This document shows positions 9,060-17,048 of a stretch of DNA of 64,000 nucleotides, piece by piece. Under the pieces are notes generated by a model, which had not been told where the DNA came from, searched no databases, and saw nothing but the letters and a program-made list of their open reading frames with translations. Numbering within the stretch: position 1 is the first letter of the stretch; each line of letters opens with the position of its first letter. The position numbers were made by a program, and so were the translations under genes. This DNA is from an uncultured Clostridia bacterium (lineage in GTDB: Bacteria > Bacillota > Clostridia > TANB77 > CAG-508): assembly GCA_934162255.1 (NCBI GenBank), contig CAKPIG010000004.1, positions 1 through 64,000 of the forward strand, read 5' to 3'.

Positions 9060-9088
9060 AATTGCCACATATGTGGTAATTTTTTTTA
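9058..9088 (+). terminator. Terminator after murA
   Basis: AATTGCCACAT pairs with ATGTGGTAATT, with one GU pair, followed by eight T residues. Confidence 0.85.
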
Positions 9089-9186
9089 ACTTTTAGTACA
9101 AATTTTAAAAAACTATAGAAAAAATGGTAATAAATGTGATAAAATACAAAAGGAGAACTTTATAAAAATGCGAGGAAGGAGAAAAT

Positions 9187-9981
9187 ATGCCACCAAAATC
9201 AGTAAATACTAAAGGTAGAATAAATAAACAAAAAGAAATTGAACAAAAAAAACGAAAAAAAAGAAAAATTAAAACGATAATACTATTAATACTTATAATA
9301 TTTATTGCAATTAGTGCATATTTACTAAACGCAGATGAATTCAAAATAAAAACAATAAATATAGAAGGATGCAATAATTTAACAAAAGAAGAAGTATATG
9401 AATTATCAGAAATAAAAGAAGGAAAAAGTATATTTTCAGTAATAGAAACAATTACAAAAGTAAAATTAAAGAAAAATGGATATATAGAAGATACAAAAAT
9501 AAAAAAAGAATATCCTAATCAAATATTGATACAAGTAACAGAAAGACAAAAGGATTTTCAAATTTTAACAGAAGATAGCAAATACATTTTTATAAATGAG
9601 CAAGGATATATTATAGGAAATAGTGAGGAAAGTAGTAATATAACAACAATAACAGGAATGGAAATAACAGTAGAACAATCAGAAAAAATAAAAAGACTTG
9701 AAGAAAAAGATTTAGATAAAATGGAAGATATATTACACATAAAGGATGAAATAACTGGAATAGAAGGACTTGAAACAATAGAGCGAATAGACACAAAAGA
9801 TGAGTACATTATACATTTTAATGAAGACAAATTAAAAATCAATCTAGGAAACGCGTCTGAATTAAGTAATAGAATGTATTTTGTTAAGGCTATTCTAAAA
9901 AAGGAAGAAGGAAATTCAGGAACAATATATGTAAATGGAAATATAAATGAACAATTTTCTCCATATTTTAGAGCAGAATAG
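9187..9981 (+). CDS. divIB: Cell division protein DivIB/FtsQ
   Basis: A 264-residue bitopic membrane protein. A basic cytoplasmic tail (residues 1-35) is followed by one transmembrane helix (about 36-54), then a POTRA domain beginning FKIKTINIEGCNNLT, and the FtsQ/DivIB beta domain. It works in the FtsQ-FtsL-FtsB complex of the divisome outside the membrane. The ATG at 9187 follows GGAAGGAGA. It is followed by two DUF881 genes, sbp, ftsA and ftsZ, the normal Gram-positive order. Confidence 0.85.
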   Translation: MPPKSVNTKGRINKQKEIEQKKRKKRKIKTIILLILIIFIAISAYLLNADEFKIKTINIEGCNNLTKEEVYELSEIKEGKSIFSVIETITKVKLKKNGYIEDTKIKKEYPNQILIQVTERQKDFQILTEDSKYIFINEQGYIIGNSEESSNITTITGMEITVEQSEKIKRLEEKDLDKMEDILHIKDEITGIEGLETIERIDTKDEYIIHFNEDKLKINLGNASELSNRMYFVKAILKKEEGNSGTIYVNGNINEQFSPYFRAE

Positions 9982-10003
9982 AAAGGAAAAGGTCAGTGAT
10001 AAT

Positions 10004-10723
10004 ATGAATAAAAAAATTATTAGTTTAATAATAGGAATAATGTGTTTTTTATTAACATATGGAATATGTATTCAGTTAAAAACAATTAATAAAACTGGTA
10101 CTGTTGCAAGTACAAATGCAACAGAAAATGAACTAAGAGACTCAGTATTAAAAGCAAGAGAAAAATATAATAATTTATATTCAGCATTAGAAGCTGCTGA
10201 AAAAAAACTTGAAGAGGAAAGAACAAATTCAACACAAAATAATGGTGAGTTAGAAAATTTAGAAAATCAAATAAAAGAAGCAAATAAAATTGCAGGTCTT
10301 ACTGAAGTTACAGGAAATGGAGTTACAATTGTATTAAATGATAACCAAAAAATAAGTTCCAATAGTTTTTTGGGAGATCCCAATATACTAGTTGTTCATG
10401 ACAAAGATGTAATGAGAGTAATTAACGAACTAAAAAATGCAGGAGCAGAAGCAATATCAATAAATGATCAAAGAATTGTACCTACAACAGCAATTGAATG
10501 TGATGGAAATGTTATAACAGTAAATGGTGTAAAAATAAGCACACCATTTACAATAAAGGCTATAGGATCACAAGAAAGACTTATAGCATTAAATAGAGTT
10601 GGGGGATATTTAGAATATATGAGGAATGATAGACTACTAGAAGCAACCATAAAGAAAACAGAAAATCTGACGATACCAAAATATACAGGTGTTATAAAAT
10701 TTAACTATGCAGAAAGTGAGTAG
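10004..10723 (+). CDS. DUF881 (YlxW-like) membrane protein, copy 1
   Basis: A 239-residue protein with one N-terminal membrane helix (about residues 4-24), a coiled-coil segment (about 45-85) and a C-terminal DUF881 domain containing GNGVTIVLND, GAEAISINDQRI and a GGYLEYM motif. The family sits beside division genes in Firmicutes, but its role is unclear. The ATG at 10004 has GAAAGGAAAAGG upstream; a longer reading from 9947 would overlap divIB. It is a paralogue of the next gene and is 8 bases from it. Confidence 0.8.
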   Translation: MNKKIISLIIGIMCFLLTYGICIQLKTINKTGTVASTNATENELRDSVLKAREKYNNLYSALEAAEKKLEEERTNSTQNNGELENLENQIKEANKIAGLTEVTGNGVTIVLNDNQKISSNSFLGDPNILVVHDKDVMRVINELKNAGAEAISINDQRIVPTTAIECDGNVITVNGVKISTPFTIKAIGSQERLIALNRVGGYLEYMRNDRLLEATIKKTENLTIPKYTGVIKFNYAESE

Positions 10724-10731
10724 TGAGATAA

Positions 10732-11472
10732 ATGAAAATAAAGATTAGCAAAGAAAAAATAGTAATGTCTATTACAATAGGAATAGCATGTTTTGCACTT
10801 ATGTTAGTAATGTTTATGCAGTTTAAAGTAGTAAAACAAACTGATATTGCAGAAATTGAAAATATGAGAGAATCAGAACTAAGAGTTGAACTATCAGATT
10901 GGAAAAATAAATACACAGAACTTAATGAAAGATATACAGAAGTAACAGATAAAATTGCAGAATATAAAAATGAAAAAGAATCTGATCAGAAAACAGCACA
11001 ATTATTAGAAAATGAGCTTGAACAATTAAATGAAATATTAGGAAAAACAGATGTTACAGGTGATGGGATAATAATTGTTTTAACAGATAAAGCAGGAGAA
11101 AAATTGTCTGATGATGTTCCTGTAAGTAGAATAAATGAAGAAGATTTATTGATAATTATAAATGAATTATTTGGAGCAGGAGCAGAAGCAATATCAATAA
11201 ATGACCAAAGAATAGTTTCAATGAGTGATATAGCATCAATAGGAGAATCATTTATAAAAGTTAATAGTGAAAGAATATTATCACCATATGTAATAAAGGC
11301 AATTGGAAATCAAACATATTTGGAAAGTGCTGTATCAGGAAAAGGTGGATATATAGATGAGTTAAAAGATTTAGGACATGAGGCTACTGTTGAAAAGGCA
11401 AAAAAAATAAAAATAGAAAAGTATGATAGTACAAGTACTGAAAATAGATTAAGTACAAAATATATTGATTAG
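10732..11472 (+). CDS. DUF881 (YlxW-like) membrane protein, copy 2
   Basis: A 246-residue paralogue of the preceding gene with the same plan: an N-terminal helix (about 8-28), a charged coiled coil (40-95) and a DUF881 domain with GDGIIIVLTD, GAGAEAISINDQRIV and a GGYIDEL motif. The shared AEAISINDQRIV stretch makes the duplication clear. The gene starts 8 bases after copy 1 with no strong ribosome binding site, suggesting translational coupling. It probably acts at the membrane with the division apparatus, inferred from location only. Confidence 0.8.
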   Translation: MKIKISKEKIVMSITIGIACFALMLVMFMQFKVVKQTDIAEIENMRESELRVELSDWKNKYTELNERYTEVTDKIAEYKNEKESDQKTAQLLENELEQLNEILGKTDVTGDGIIIVLTDKAGEKLSDDVPVSRINEEDLLIIINELFGAGAEAISINDQRIVSMSDIASIGESFIKVNSERILSPYVIKAIGNQTYLESAVSGKGGYIDELKDLGHEATVEKAKKIKIEKYDSTSTENRLSTKYID

Positions 11473-11485
11473 GAGGAAAATGAAA

Positions 11486-11851
11486 ATGATAGTAATAGGG
11501 ATATTAGTAGGTTGTATAGTAGGAGCACTTATAGGAATAAATGCACCTGTAATTCCATATACATATTCAACATTTTTAGCAATAGCTGTAGTTGCAGCAT
11601 TAGACTCTGTATTTGGTGGAATAACATCAGTATTAAAGAAAAACTTTGATTTGACAATATTTATATCAGGATTTTTCTGCAACAGTATATTATCAATTGC
11701 ATTAACATATTTAGGACAAAAATTAAATCTTGATATATATTTGGCAGCATTAGTAGTATTTGTAGGTAGAATGTTCACAAATTTAACAATAATTAGAAGA
11801 TATTATATTGAAAAATGGACTGAAAAAATGAATAAAAAAAGTGAAAATTAA
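11486..11851 (+). CDS. sbp: Small basic protein (Sbp, DUF1290)
   Basis: A 121-residue membrane protein with about three hydrophobic segments. IGINAPVIPYTYSTFLAIAVVAALDS near the N terminus and RMFTNLTIIRRYY near the C terminus are characteristic of the Sbp/DUF1290 family found before ftsA in Firmicutes. Function is unknown. Two ATG codons (11480 and 11486) follow a perfect AGGAGG at 11471-11476; the second has the better 9-base spacing. It overlaps nothing and ends before the ftsA promoter region. Confidence 0.85.
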   Translation: MIVIGILVGCIVGALIGINAPVIPYTYSTFLAIAVVAALDSVFGGITSVLKKNFDLTIFISGFFCNSILSIALTYLGQKLNLDIYLAALVVFVGRMFTNLTIIRRYYIEKWTEKMNKKSEN

Positions 11852-11873
11852 GATTACAATAATATTACATATG

Positions 11874-11917
11874 TTTCAAAAATATTTCAAAAATATTACA
11901 AAAATATTTCAAATAAT
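11874..11917 (+). repeat. Four tandem 11-bp repeats upstream of the ftsA promoter
   Basis: Units start at 11874, 11885, 11896 and 11907: TTTCAAAAATA twice, TTACAAAAATA, then TTTCAAATAAT. Each unit carries an A-tract, and the period is close to one helical turn. The array ends 2 bp before the -35 box, so it could bend DNA, act as an UP element or bind a regulator. Confidence 0.85.
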
Positions 11918-11918
11918 A

Positions 11919-11947
11919 TTGACATTTTTATTAAAATGTAATATATA
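11919..11947 (+). promoter_or_regulatory. ftsA promoter
   Basis: A perfect TTGACA (11919-11924), a 17-bp spacer and TATATA (11942-11947). It lies about 40 bases before the ftsA start codon, directly after the repeat array. Confidence 0.75.
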
Positions 11948-11988
11948 TATCACTAGATGAAAAACAGAAATAAATTGGAGGAATTAAC

Positions 11989-13218
11989 TTGGCAATAGGT
12001 GATGTCATAGTTGGTATTGATATAGGTACGTCTAAAGTATGTACAGTTGTTGGGGAAGTAAACAATTTTGGCCAAATTGAGACAATATGTAGCACATCAT
12101 GTAAATGTGCAGGTCTAAAAAAAGGCAAAATAATAAATGAAGAAGAAATTAGCTTAAGTATTGCTAAAACAATAAAAGATGCTGAAGAAGAAGCTAATTT
12201 TAAAATAAATTCAGCATATATAACAATTCCAGGAAAATATGTAACAATAGTGCAAAACAGCATAGTAAAAGAACTAAAAGATAGGTTTGCAGGAATTTCA
12301 TTAAGAGATGTTCAGTCAGCAATTATACAAGCTAAAGATATAGAAATACCAGAGGGAAAAACAATAATAGATATAGTACCATCAGAAATTATACTTGATA
12401 ATGGAAAAGTAGTAACAGATCCAATAGGAAACTTAAGTTCAAACTTTACATTAAAAGCACAAATAATATTAGCAGAAAAAGAATATATTAGACAATTAAC
12501 AGCAATATTTAAAAGAGTTGGAATAGAAATAGATGGAATAGTTCCTACAGCTTTAGCTGAAAGAAATTTAATGTTAGACAGCAATGAATTACATGATAAT
12601 GTAATGTTATTAGATATTGGTGCAGGAAATACTGAAATAGGAGTATTTGAAGGAAATACATTTACATATACTAATACAGTTCCTTTAGGAGGAGACAATA
12701 TAACAAATGATATTGCTTTAGTATTAAATATATCTGAAGAAGAAGCAGAAAAACTAAAAAAGCAATATGGATTGGCATTAAAATCTTTTATAGACAATGA
12801 TAATGAAATAATGTTAAATACATGCAAAGACGAGACAAGAAATAAAGTTATAAAGAGTTCTGAGCTAATAGAAATAATAGAAGCAAGAATAGAAGAAATA
12901 TTTACAATAATAAATAAAGACATAACAAATAGTAATGTCAAATCAATGATAAATACAGTAATACTTACAGGAAGAGGAATCACAAATATAAATAAAAGTG
13001 ATGTGGCTGGAAAAATCAATTTGAATATACCAGTAAAAATGTCAACGGGAAGATTAATAAGTACTGTAAAGCCAGAATTTCGAACAAGCTATGCACTAGT
13101 AAGATACATAGCAGCAAGACCATTTGCGAAAACAGTATCAAGTAAAATTGATTCACAGTCAAGCGAAAGTGTTTTTAAAACAATAATGGACAGAATAAAA
13201 GAATTCTTTTATTCATAA
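11989..13218 (+). CDS. ftsA: Cell division protein FtsA
   Basis: A 409-residue actin-family ATPase that tethers FtsZ to the membrane. VGIDIGTSKVC near residue 9 is the first phosphate loop, LLDIGAGNTEIGVF near 206 is the second, and LTGRGITNI near 325 the adenosine motif. The C-terminal end (IMDRIKEFFYS) looks like the amphipathic membrane-targeting helix. The start is a TTG with GGAGG 7 bases upstream. It is followed by ftsZ after 48 bases. Confidence 0.95.
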   Translation: MAIGDVIVGIDIGTSKVCTVVGEVNNFGQIETICSTSCKCAGLKKGKIINEEEISLSIAKTIKDAEEEANFKINSAYITIPGKYVTIVQNSIVKELKDRFAGISLRDVQSAIIQAKDIEIPEGKTIIDIVPSEIILDNGKVVTDPIGNLSSNFTLKAQIILAEKEYIRQLTAIFKRVGIEIDGIVPTALAERNLMLDSNELHDNVMLLDIGAGNTEIGVFEGNTFTYTNTVPLGGDNITNDIALVLNISEEEAEKLKKQYGLALKSFIDNDNEIMLNTCKDETRNKVIKSSELIEIIEARIEEIFTIINKDITNSNVKSMINTVILTGRGITNINKSDVAGKINLNIPVKMSTGRLISTVKPEFRTSYALVRYIAARPFAKTVSSKIDSQSSESVFKTIMDRIKEFFYS

Positions 13219-13266
13219 AAAAATCTAATATATAAAACAAAAAATAAGTTTAGGGAGGAAATCTTT

Positions 13267-14373
13267 ATGATGGAATATGAGGATGTAACAATGATGGATG
13301 GAACAGCTACAATAAAAGTAATAGGAGTAGGTGGAGCCGGAAATAATGCAGTAAATAGAATGATAGAAGCAGGAATAAAAGGAGTAGATTTTATAGCTGT
13401 CAATACAGATAGACAAGCATTACAAAAATCAAAAGCAGGAGCTAAAATACAAATTGGTGAAAAAATAACAAGAGGACTTGGAGCCGGTGCAAATCCAGAT
13501 ATTGGAGCACAATCAGCAGAAGAAAATAAATCAGAAATAGCAGAAACATTAAGAGGAGCAGATATGGTGTTCGTAACAGCCGGAATGGGTGGAGGAACAG
13601 GAACAGGAGCAGCTCCAATAGTAGCACAAGCAGCAAAAGAAATGGGAATATTGACAATAGGTGTTGTAACAAAACCATTTACATTTGAAGGAAAGAAAAG
13701 ACTTTCACAAGCTGAAAGAGGAATAGAGAGTTTAAAAGGTAAAGTAGATGCATTAGTAGTAATACCAAATGATAAATTATTACAAATAATAGACAGAAAA
13801 ACTTCTATAAATGAAGCATTTAGAATGGCAGATGATGTATTAAGACAAGGTGTTCAAGGAATATCAGACTTAATAGCAGTTACAGGAACAGTTAACTTAG
13901 ACTTTGCAGATGTAAAAACGATAATGAAAGATACAGGAATGGCTCATATGGGAATTGGTAGAGCATCAGGAGAAAATAGAGCTGAAGATGCTGCAAAACA
14001 AGCAGTACAAAGTCCATTATTAGAAACATCAATAGAAGGTGCAAGAGGAGTAATCATAAATATAACAGGTGGAGAAGATTTAGGACTACATGAAGTAAAT
14101 ACAGCAGCAGAATTAGTTCAACGCAGTGTAGATCCAGAAGCAAATATTATATTTGGTACAGTTACAGATCCGGATATGAAAGATGAAATACAAATTACAG
14201 TTATTGCTACAGGTTTTGAAAAACCAGAAGCAAGAGCTGCAGCTGTAGATAGTTTTGTAAATAAAACATGGGAAAAAAAGATAAATTCAATACCTGCATC
14301 AACAGATAATTCTGCACAAGGGGACTTAGATATACCAGCATTTTTACGTAAAAACAAAAATAAAAATATGTAA
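13267..14373 (+). CDS. ftsZ: Cell division GTPase FtsZ
   Basis: A 368-residue tubulin homologue that forms the Z-ring. The GTP-binding GGGTGTGAAP is near residue 108, GVGGAGNNAVNRM near residue 20, and the T7-loop region NLDFADVKTIM near 207. The C-terminal peptide DIPAFLRKNK is the conserved tail that binds FtsA and other partners. The first of two consecutive ATG codons has GGGAGG about 8 bases upstream. A strong terminator follows. Confidence 0.98.
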   Translation: MMEYEDVTMMDGTATIKVIGVGGAGNNAVNRMIEAGIKGVDFIAVNTDRQALQKSKAGAKIQIGEKITRGLGAGANPDIGAQSAEENKSEIAETLRGADMVFVTAGMGGGTGTGAAPIVAQAAKEMGILTIGVVTKPFTFEGKKRLSQAERGIESLKGKVDALVVIPNDKLLQIIDRKTSINEAFRMADDVLRQGVQGISDLIAVTGTVNLDFADVKTIMKDTGMAHMGIGRASGENRAEDAAKQAVQSPLLETSIEGARGVIINITGGEDLGLHEVNTAAELVQRSVDPEANIIFGTVTDPDMKDEIQITVIATGFEKPEARAAAVDSFVNKTWEKKINSIPASTDNSAQGDLDIPAFLRKNKNKNM

Positions 14374-14375
14374 TT

Positions 14376-14408
14376 AAAAAGGAGTTATAGCTCCTTTTAA
14401 TTTTTTTC
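14376..14408. terminator. Bidirectional terminator after ftsZ
   Basis: AAAAGGAG (14377-14384) pairs with CTCCTTTT (14391-14398), with T-runs on the plus strand and A-runs upstream that act on the minus strand. It also ends the convergent deacetylase gene. Confidence 0.85.
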
Positions 14409-15152
14409 TAAGGGAAAATAATCATAAAAATTTTTAAATTCATATCCTTCACTTCTAAGATAATCAATAGAGGCTTTTAAAACAGCAGAACTATTACTAA
14501 CATCCATTGTATCATGCATAAGAACAATAAGAGTTCCTTTATTTTTAGAAGTCTTTTTTAGATTATTTAATAATTGTTCACTAGAATATTTCTTTTCAGA
14601 ATCCTTATTTAAACAATTCCAGTCAATGTAAGAATAGTTAATAGAATCTAATAATTTTACAACTTGTTTTTTTCTTGATTTATAACTTGGAGACATATAG
14701 CCATTTGGAAAACGGAAAAGATGTGATGAATAATTATCTATACCAATAGCTTTACCAATTTCAGAATCAGTAGAAATGATTTCATTCAAAAAATCATCAT
14801 TACTTTTATATAATTTTGAGTTATCATGATTATATCCATGATTGGCAATATAATGTCCTTCATAAAATTCACGTTTAACAATTTCAGGATGTTTTTGCAC
14901 GTATTTTCCAATTACAAAAAATGTTGCTTTTACATTTTCTTCTTTTAAAACATCAAGTATTTTTGGAGTAGCTTTGATAGTAGGTCCATCATCAAATGTA
15001 AGATAAGCAATCTTATCATCATTTTTTATAATATCACGTGAAAAAGAAGGCTTTGTATCTAAAAAAATCAAATAAAAACAAAAAATAAACAATATAACAA
15101 TAATAAGTAATAAATATATAATATTAGCTTTTTTTAAAATAACAATTTTCAT
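14397..15152 (-). CDS. Polysaccharide deacetylase (NodB family), membrane anchored
   Basis: A 251-residue protein with an N-terminal membrane helix (about residues 9-29) and an extracytoplasmic NodB domain. TFDDGPT near residue 53 holds the catalytic Asp and metal Asp, NHGYNHD near residue 105 holds the metal histidines, and RFPNGYMSPSY and a final LIVLMHD complete the family motifs. It probably removes N-acetyl groups from peptidoglycan or another surface glycan. Its position next to spoIIGA may hint at a sporulation role, as for PdaA/PdaB, but subtype cannot be told by eye. Confidence 0.88.
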   Translation of the reverse strand: MKIVILKKANIIYLLLIIVILFIFCFYLIFLDTKPSFSRDIIKNDDKIAYLTFDDGPTIKATPKILDVLKEENVKATFFVIGKYVQKHPEIVKREFYEGHYIANHGYNHDNSKLYKSNDDFLNEIISTDSEIGKAIGIDNYSSHLFRFPNGYMSPSYKSRKKQVVKLLDSINYSYIDWNCLNKDSEKKYSSEQLLNNLKKTSKNKGTLIVLMHDTMDVSNSSAVLKASIDYLRSEGYEFKNFYDYFPLEKN

Positions 15153-15273
15153 AAAATCTCCTAATCATATATATGCAATAAATAATAAAATAATTTATAA
15201 TTTTTTTAACAAGAATAGACAATATATTTTTTGAATAAGTTATAAAATGTAAGCAAGAAATAAGGTGATTAAA

Positions 15274-16134
15274 ATAGTAGTATATATTGATATTATATTT
15301 TTAGAAAATTTAATAATGAATTCAATTATCTTATATGCATCTTCAATAATCTTAAAGATAAAGCCTAAGATATTAAGAATACTATTATCAAGTACGCTGG
15401 GGAGTATATATTCAATAATAATTTATATTACTAAAATAAAATTATATAATTTAGCAATATCAAAAATTTTATTATCAGTAATAATGGTTTATATAGCTTT
15501 TGATGCACAAAACATAAAAAAATTGTGGAAACAAATACTAATTTTTTATTTGACATCATTTATATTTGGAGGAGTTGCATTATATTTAATATATTTTATA
15601 AAACCACAACAAATTAATAATATGGTAAAAACAATATTTTTAGGAGGAATAGTTGGAATTGCATTAATAAAAATAGCATTTAGATTAATAAAGACAAAAC
15701 TAACTGCAAATGATATGTATTGCAATATAAAAGTAAAATTGAAAAATAAAAGCATACAGACGAAAGCAATGATAGATACAGGAAATCTTGTAAAAGAACC
15801 AATAACAAATGCGCCAGTAATAATAGTTGAGAGAAATTCTTTATATGAAATTATTCCAAAAGAAATATTAAACAATCTAGATAATATAATAAATGGTAAT
15901 TTAAACAATATACCAGAAGAAATGCAAAATGAATACATAGCAAAATTGAAATGGATACCATTTAAATCTTTAGGTAGAGAAAATGGAATAATATTAGGAA
16001 TAAAAGTAGATGAAGTAGAAATAGCAAAAGAAGAAGAAAAGAAAAAATTTGAAAATTCAATAATAGGAATATATGATAAATCTTTAACAAAAAGAGGGGA
16101 ATATTGTGCATTAGTAGGAATTGAAATGCTATAA
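15274..16134 (+). CDS. spoIIGA: Sporulation sigma-E processing peptidase SpoIIGA
   Basis: About 286 residues: five N-terminal membrane helices (to about residue 145) and a cytoplasmic aspartic protease domain with MIDTGN (Asp168). SpoIIGA cleaves the pro-sequence of sigma-E encoded next door. The start is unusual. The Shine-Dalgarno AAGGTGAT (15263-15269) is followed at 9 bases by ATA, and reading from it gives a canonical (M)VVYIDIIFL N terminus. A GTG at 15265 lies inside the Shine-Dalgarno and would add three residues. I prefer ATA, but an annotation pipeline would choose the GTG. Confidence 0.88.
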   Translation: MVVYIDIIFLENLIMNSIILYASSIILKIKPKILRILLSSTLGSIYSIIIYITKIKLYNLAISKILLSVIMVYIAFDAQNIKKLWKQILIFYLTSFIFGGVALYLIYFIKPQQINNMVKTIFLGGIVGIALIKIAFRLIKTKLTANDMYCNIKVKLKNKSIQTKAMIDTGNLVKEPITNAPVIIVERNSLYEIIPKEILNNLDNIINGNLNNIPEEMQNEYIAKLKWIPFKSLGRENGIILGIKVDEVEIAKEEEKKKFENSIIGIYDKSLTKRGEYCALVGIEML

Positions 16135-16143
16135 ATATTGTAG

Positions 16144-16178
16144 GAAATAATCGCAAAACATCGATTATTTCTTTTTTT
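16144..16178 (+). terminator. Terminator between spoIIGA and sigE
   Basis: GAAATAATCG (16144-16153) pairs with CGATTATTTC (16162-16171), with an 8-base loop and seven T residues. In Bacillus these two genes are co-transcribed, so an intrinsic terminator here is notable. Confidence 0.8.
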
Positions 16179-16243
16179 CTACAATAAGAAAAGACAGTAT
16201 TTGCATAAAGAAAGATGTACAATTTAACAATAGAGGTGATTAA

Positions 16244-16981
16244 ATGAATTTGATAGAATTAATAAAAAACAGGATAAATAATCTTTGTGCTAAATACATA
16301 CAAGGTGAAAATGAAGAAGATATACTACCAATATTTTATATAGCTGGAAGTCAAACTTTGCCACCACCATTAAATGCTACAGAGGAAGAAGAAACAATAA
16401 AGAAATTAGATACGGATGAAAAAGATGAAGCAAGAAAAACATTAGTAGAAAGAAATTTAAGATTAGTTGTATATATAGCTAAAAAATTTGAAAATACAGG
16501 AATTGGAATAGAGGACCTTATATCAATAGGAACAATAGGGTTGATGAAAAGTGTTAATACATTTAATTCAGATAAAAAAATAAAATTAGCAACATATGCA
16601 TCTAGATGTATAGAAAATGAAATATTAATGTATTTAAGAAGAAACAATAAAATTAAAACTGAAGTTTCAATTGATGAACCACTAAATAAAGATAGTGATG
16701 GAAATGAACTATTACTATCAGATATATTAGGAACAGATCCAGATATAACATATAGAAGATTGGAAGATGAAGTGGATATGAAATTATTAAAAGAAGCAAT
16801 AAAAAAATTAAATGATAGAGAAAAGAATATAATGGAAATGAGATTTGGATTCATCAGTGGTAAAGAGAAAACTCAAAAAGAAGTTGCAGATGAATTAGGA
16901 ATATCACAGAGTTATATTTCAAGATTGGAAAAAAAGATAATAAATAAGATGAAAAAAGAAATATCAAGTAAAATTGGGTAA
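16244..16981 (+). CDS. sigE: RNA polymerase sporulation sigma factor SigE
   Basis: A 245-residue sigma-70 family factor for early mother-cell gene expression. The region-2 block from RNLRLVVYIAKKFENTG through LATYASRCIENEILMYL is nearly identical to Bacillus SigE, and region 4 holds ISQSYISRLEKK. Residues 1-33 form the inhibitory pro-sequence; cleavage by SpoIIGA is expected near FYIAGS, just before LPPPL. AGAGGTGAT lies 8 bases before the ATG. It follows spoIIGA after 109 bases and a terminator. No sigG gene follows, unlike Bacillus. Confidence 0.96.
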   Translation: MNLIELIKNRINNLCAKYIQGENEEDILPIFYIAGSQTLPPPLNATEEEETIKKLDTDEKDEARKTLVERNLRLVVYIAKKFENTGIGIEDLISIGTIGLMKSVNTFNSDKKIKLATYASRCIENEILMYLRRNNKIKTEVSIDEPLNKDSDGNELLLSDILGTDPDITYRRLEDEVDMKLLKEAIKKLNDREKNIMEMRFGFISGKEKTQKEVADELGISQSYISRLEKKIINKMKKEISSKIG

Positions 16982-16995
16982 GAAGATCTGGATTA

Positions 16996-17024
16996 TTGAA
17001 GTCTTTGACGAAAAGTGTTATAAT
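16996..17024 (+). promoter_or_regulatory. Promoter for the PLP lyase gene
   Basis: TTGAAG (16996-17001), a 17-bp spacer and TATAAT (17019-17024) preceded by an extended TGT, 24 bases before the start codon. Confidence 0.7.
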
Positions 17025-17048
17025 AATTAAGTCAAAGGAGAGAAAAAA

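Noticed and set aside
11874..11917. CRISPR-like array
   Set aside because: The units are 11 bp with no spacers between them. They are simple tandem repeats at a promoter.
12312..13019. A 235-codon open frame on the minus strand opposite ftsA
   Set aside because: It is the antisense shadow of a strongly coding AT-rich gene, with low-complexity Ser/Ile composition and no ribosome binding site. Similar long antisense frames occur opposite dprA, alaS, ligA and recO.
15210..15225. A possible 0A box upstream of spoIIGA (TTGTCTATTC on the minus strand)
   Set aside because: It has two mismatches to TGTCGAA and no second site, so it is not supported, unlike the pair at 19726.
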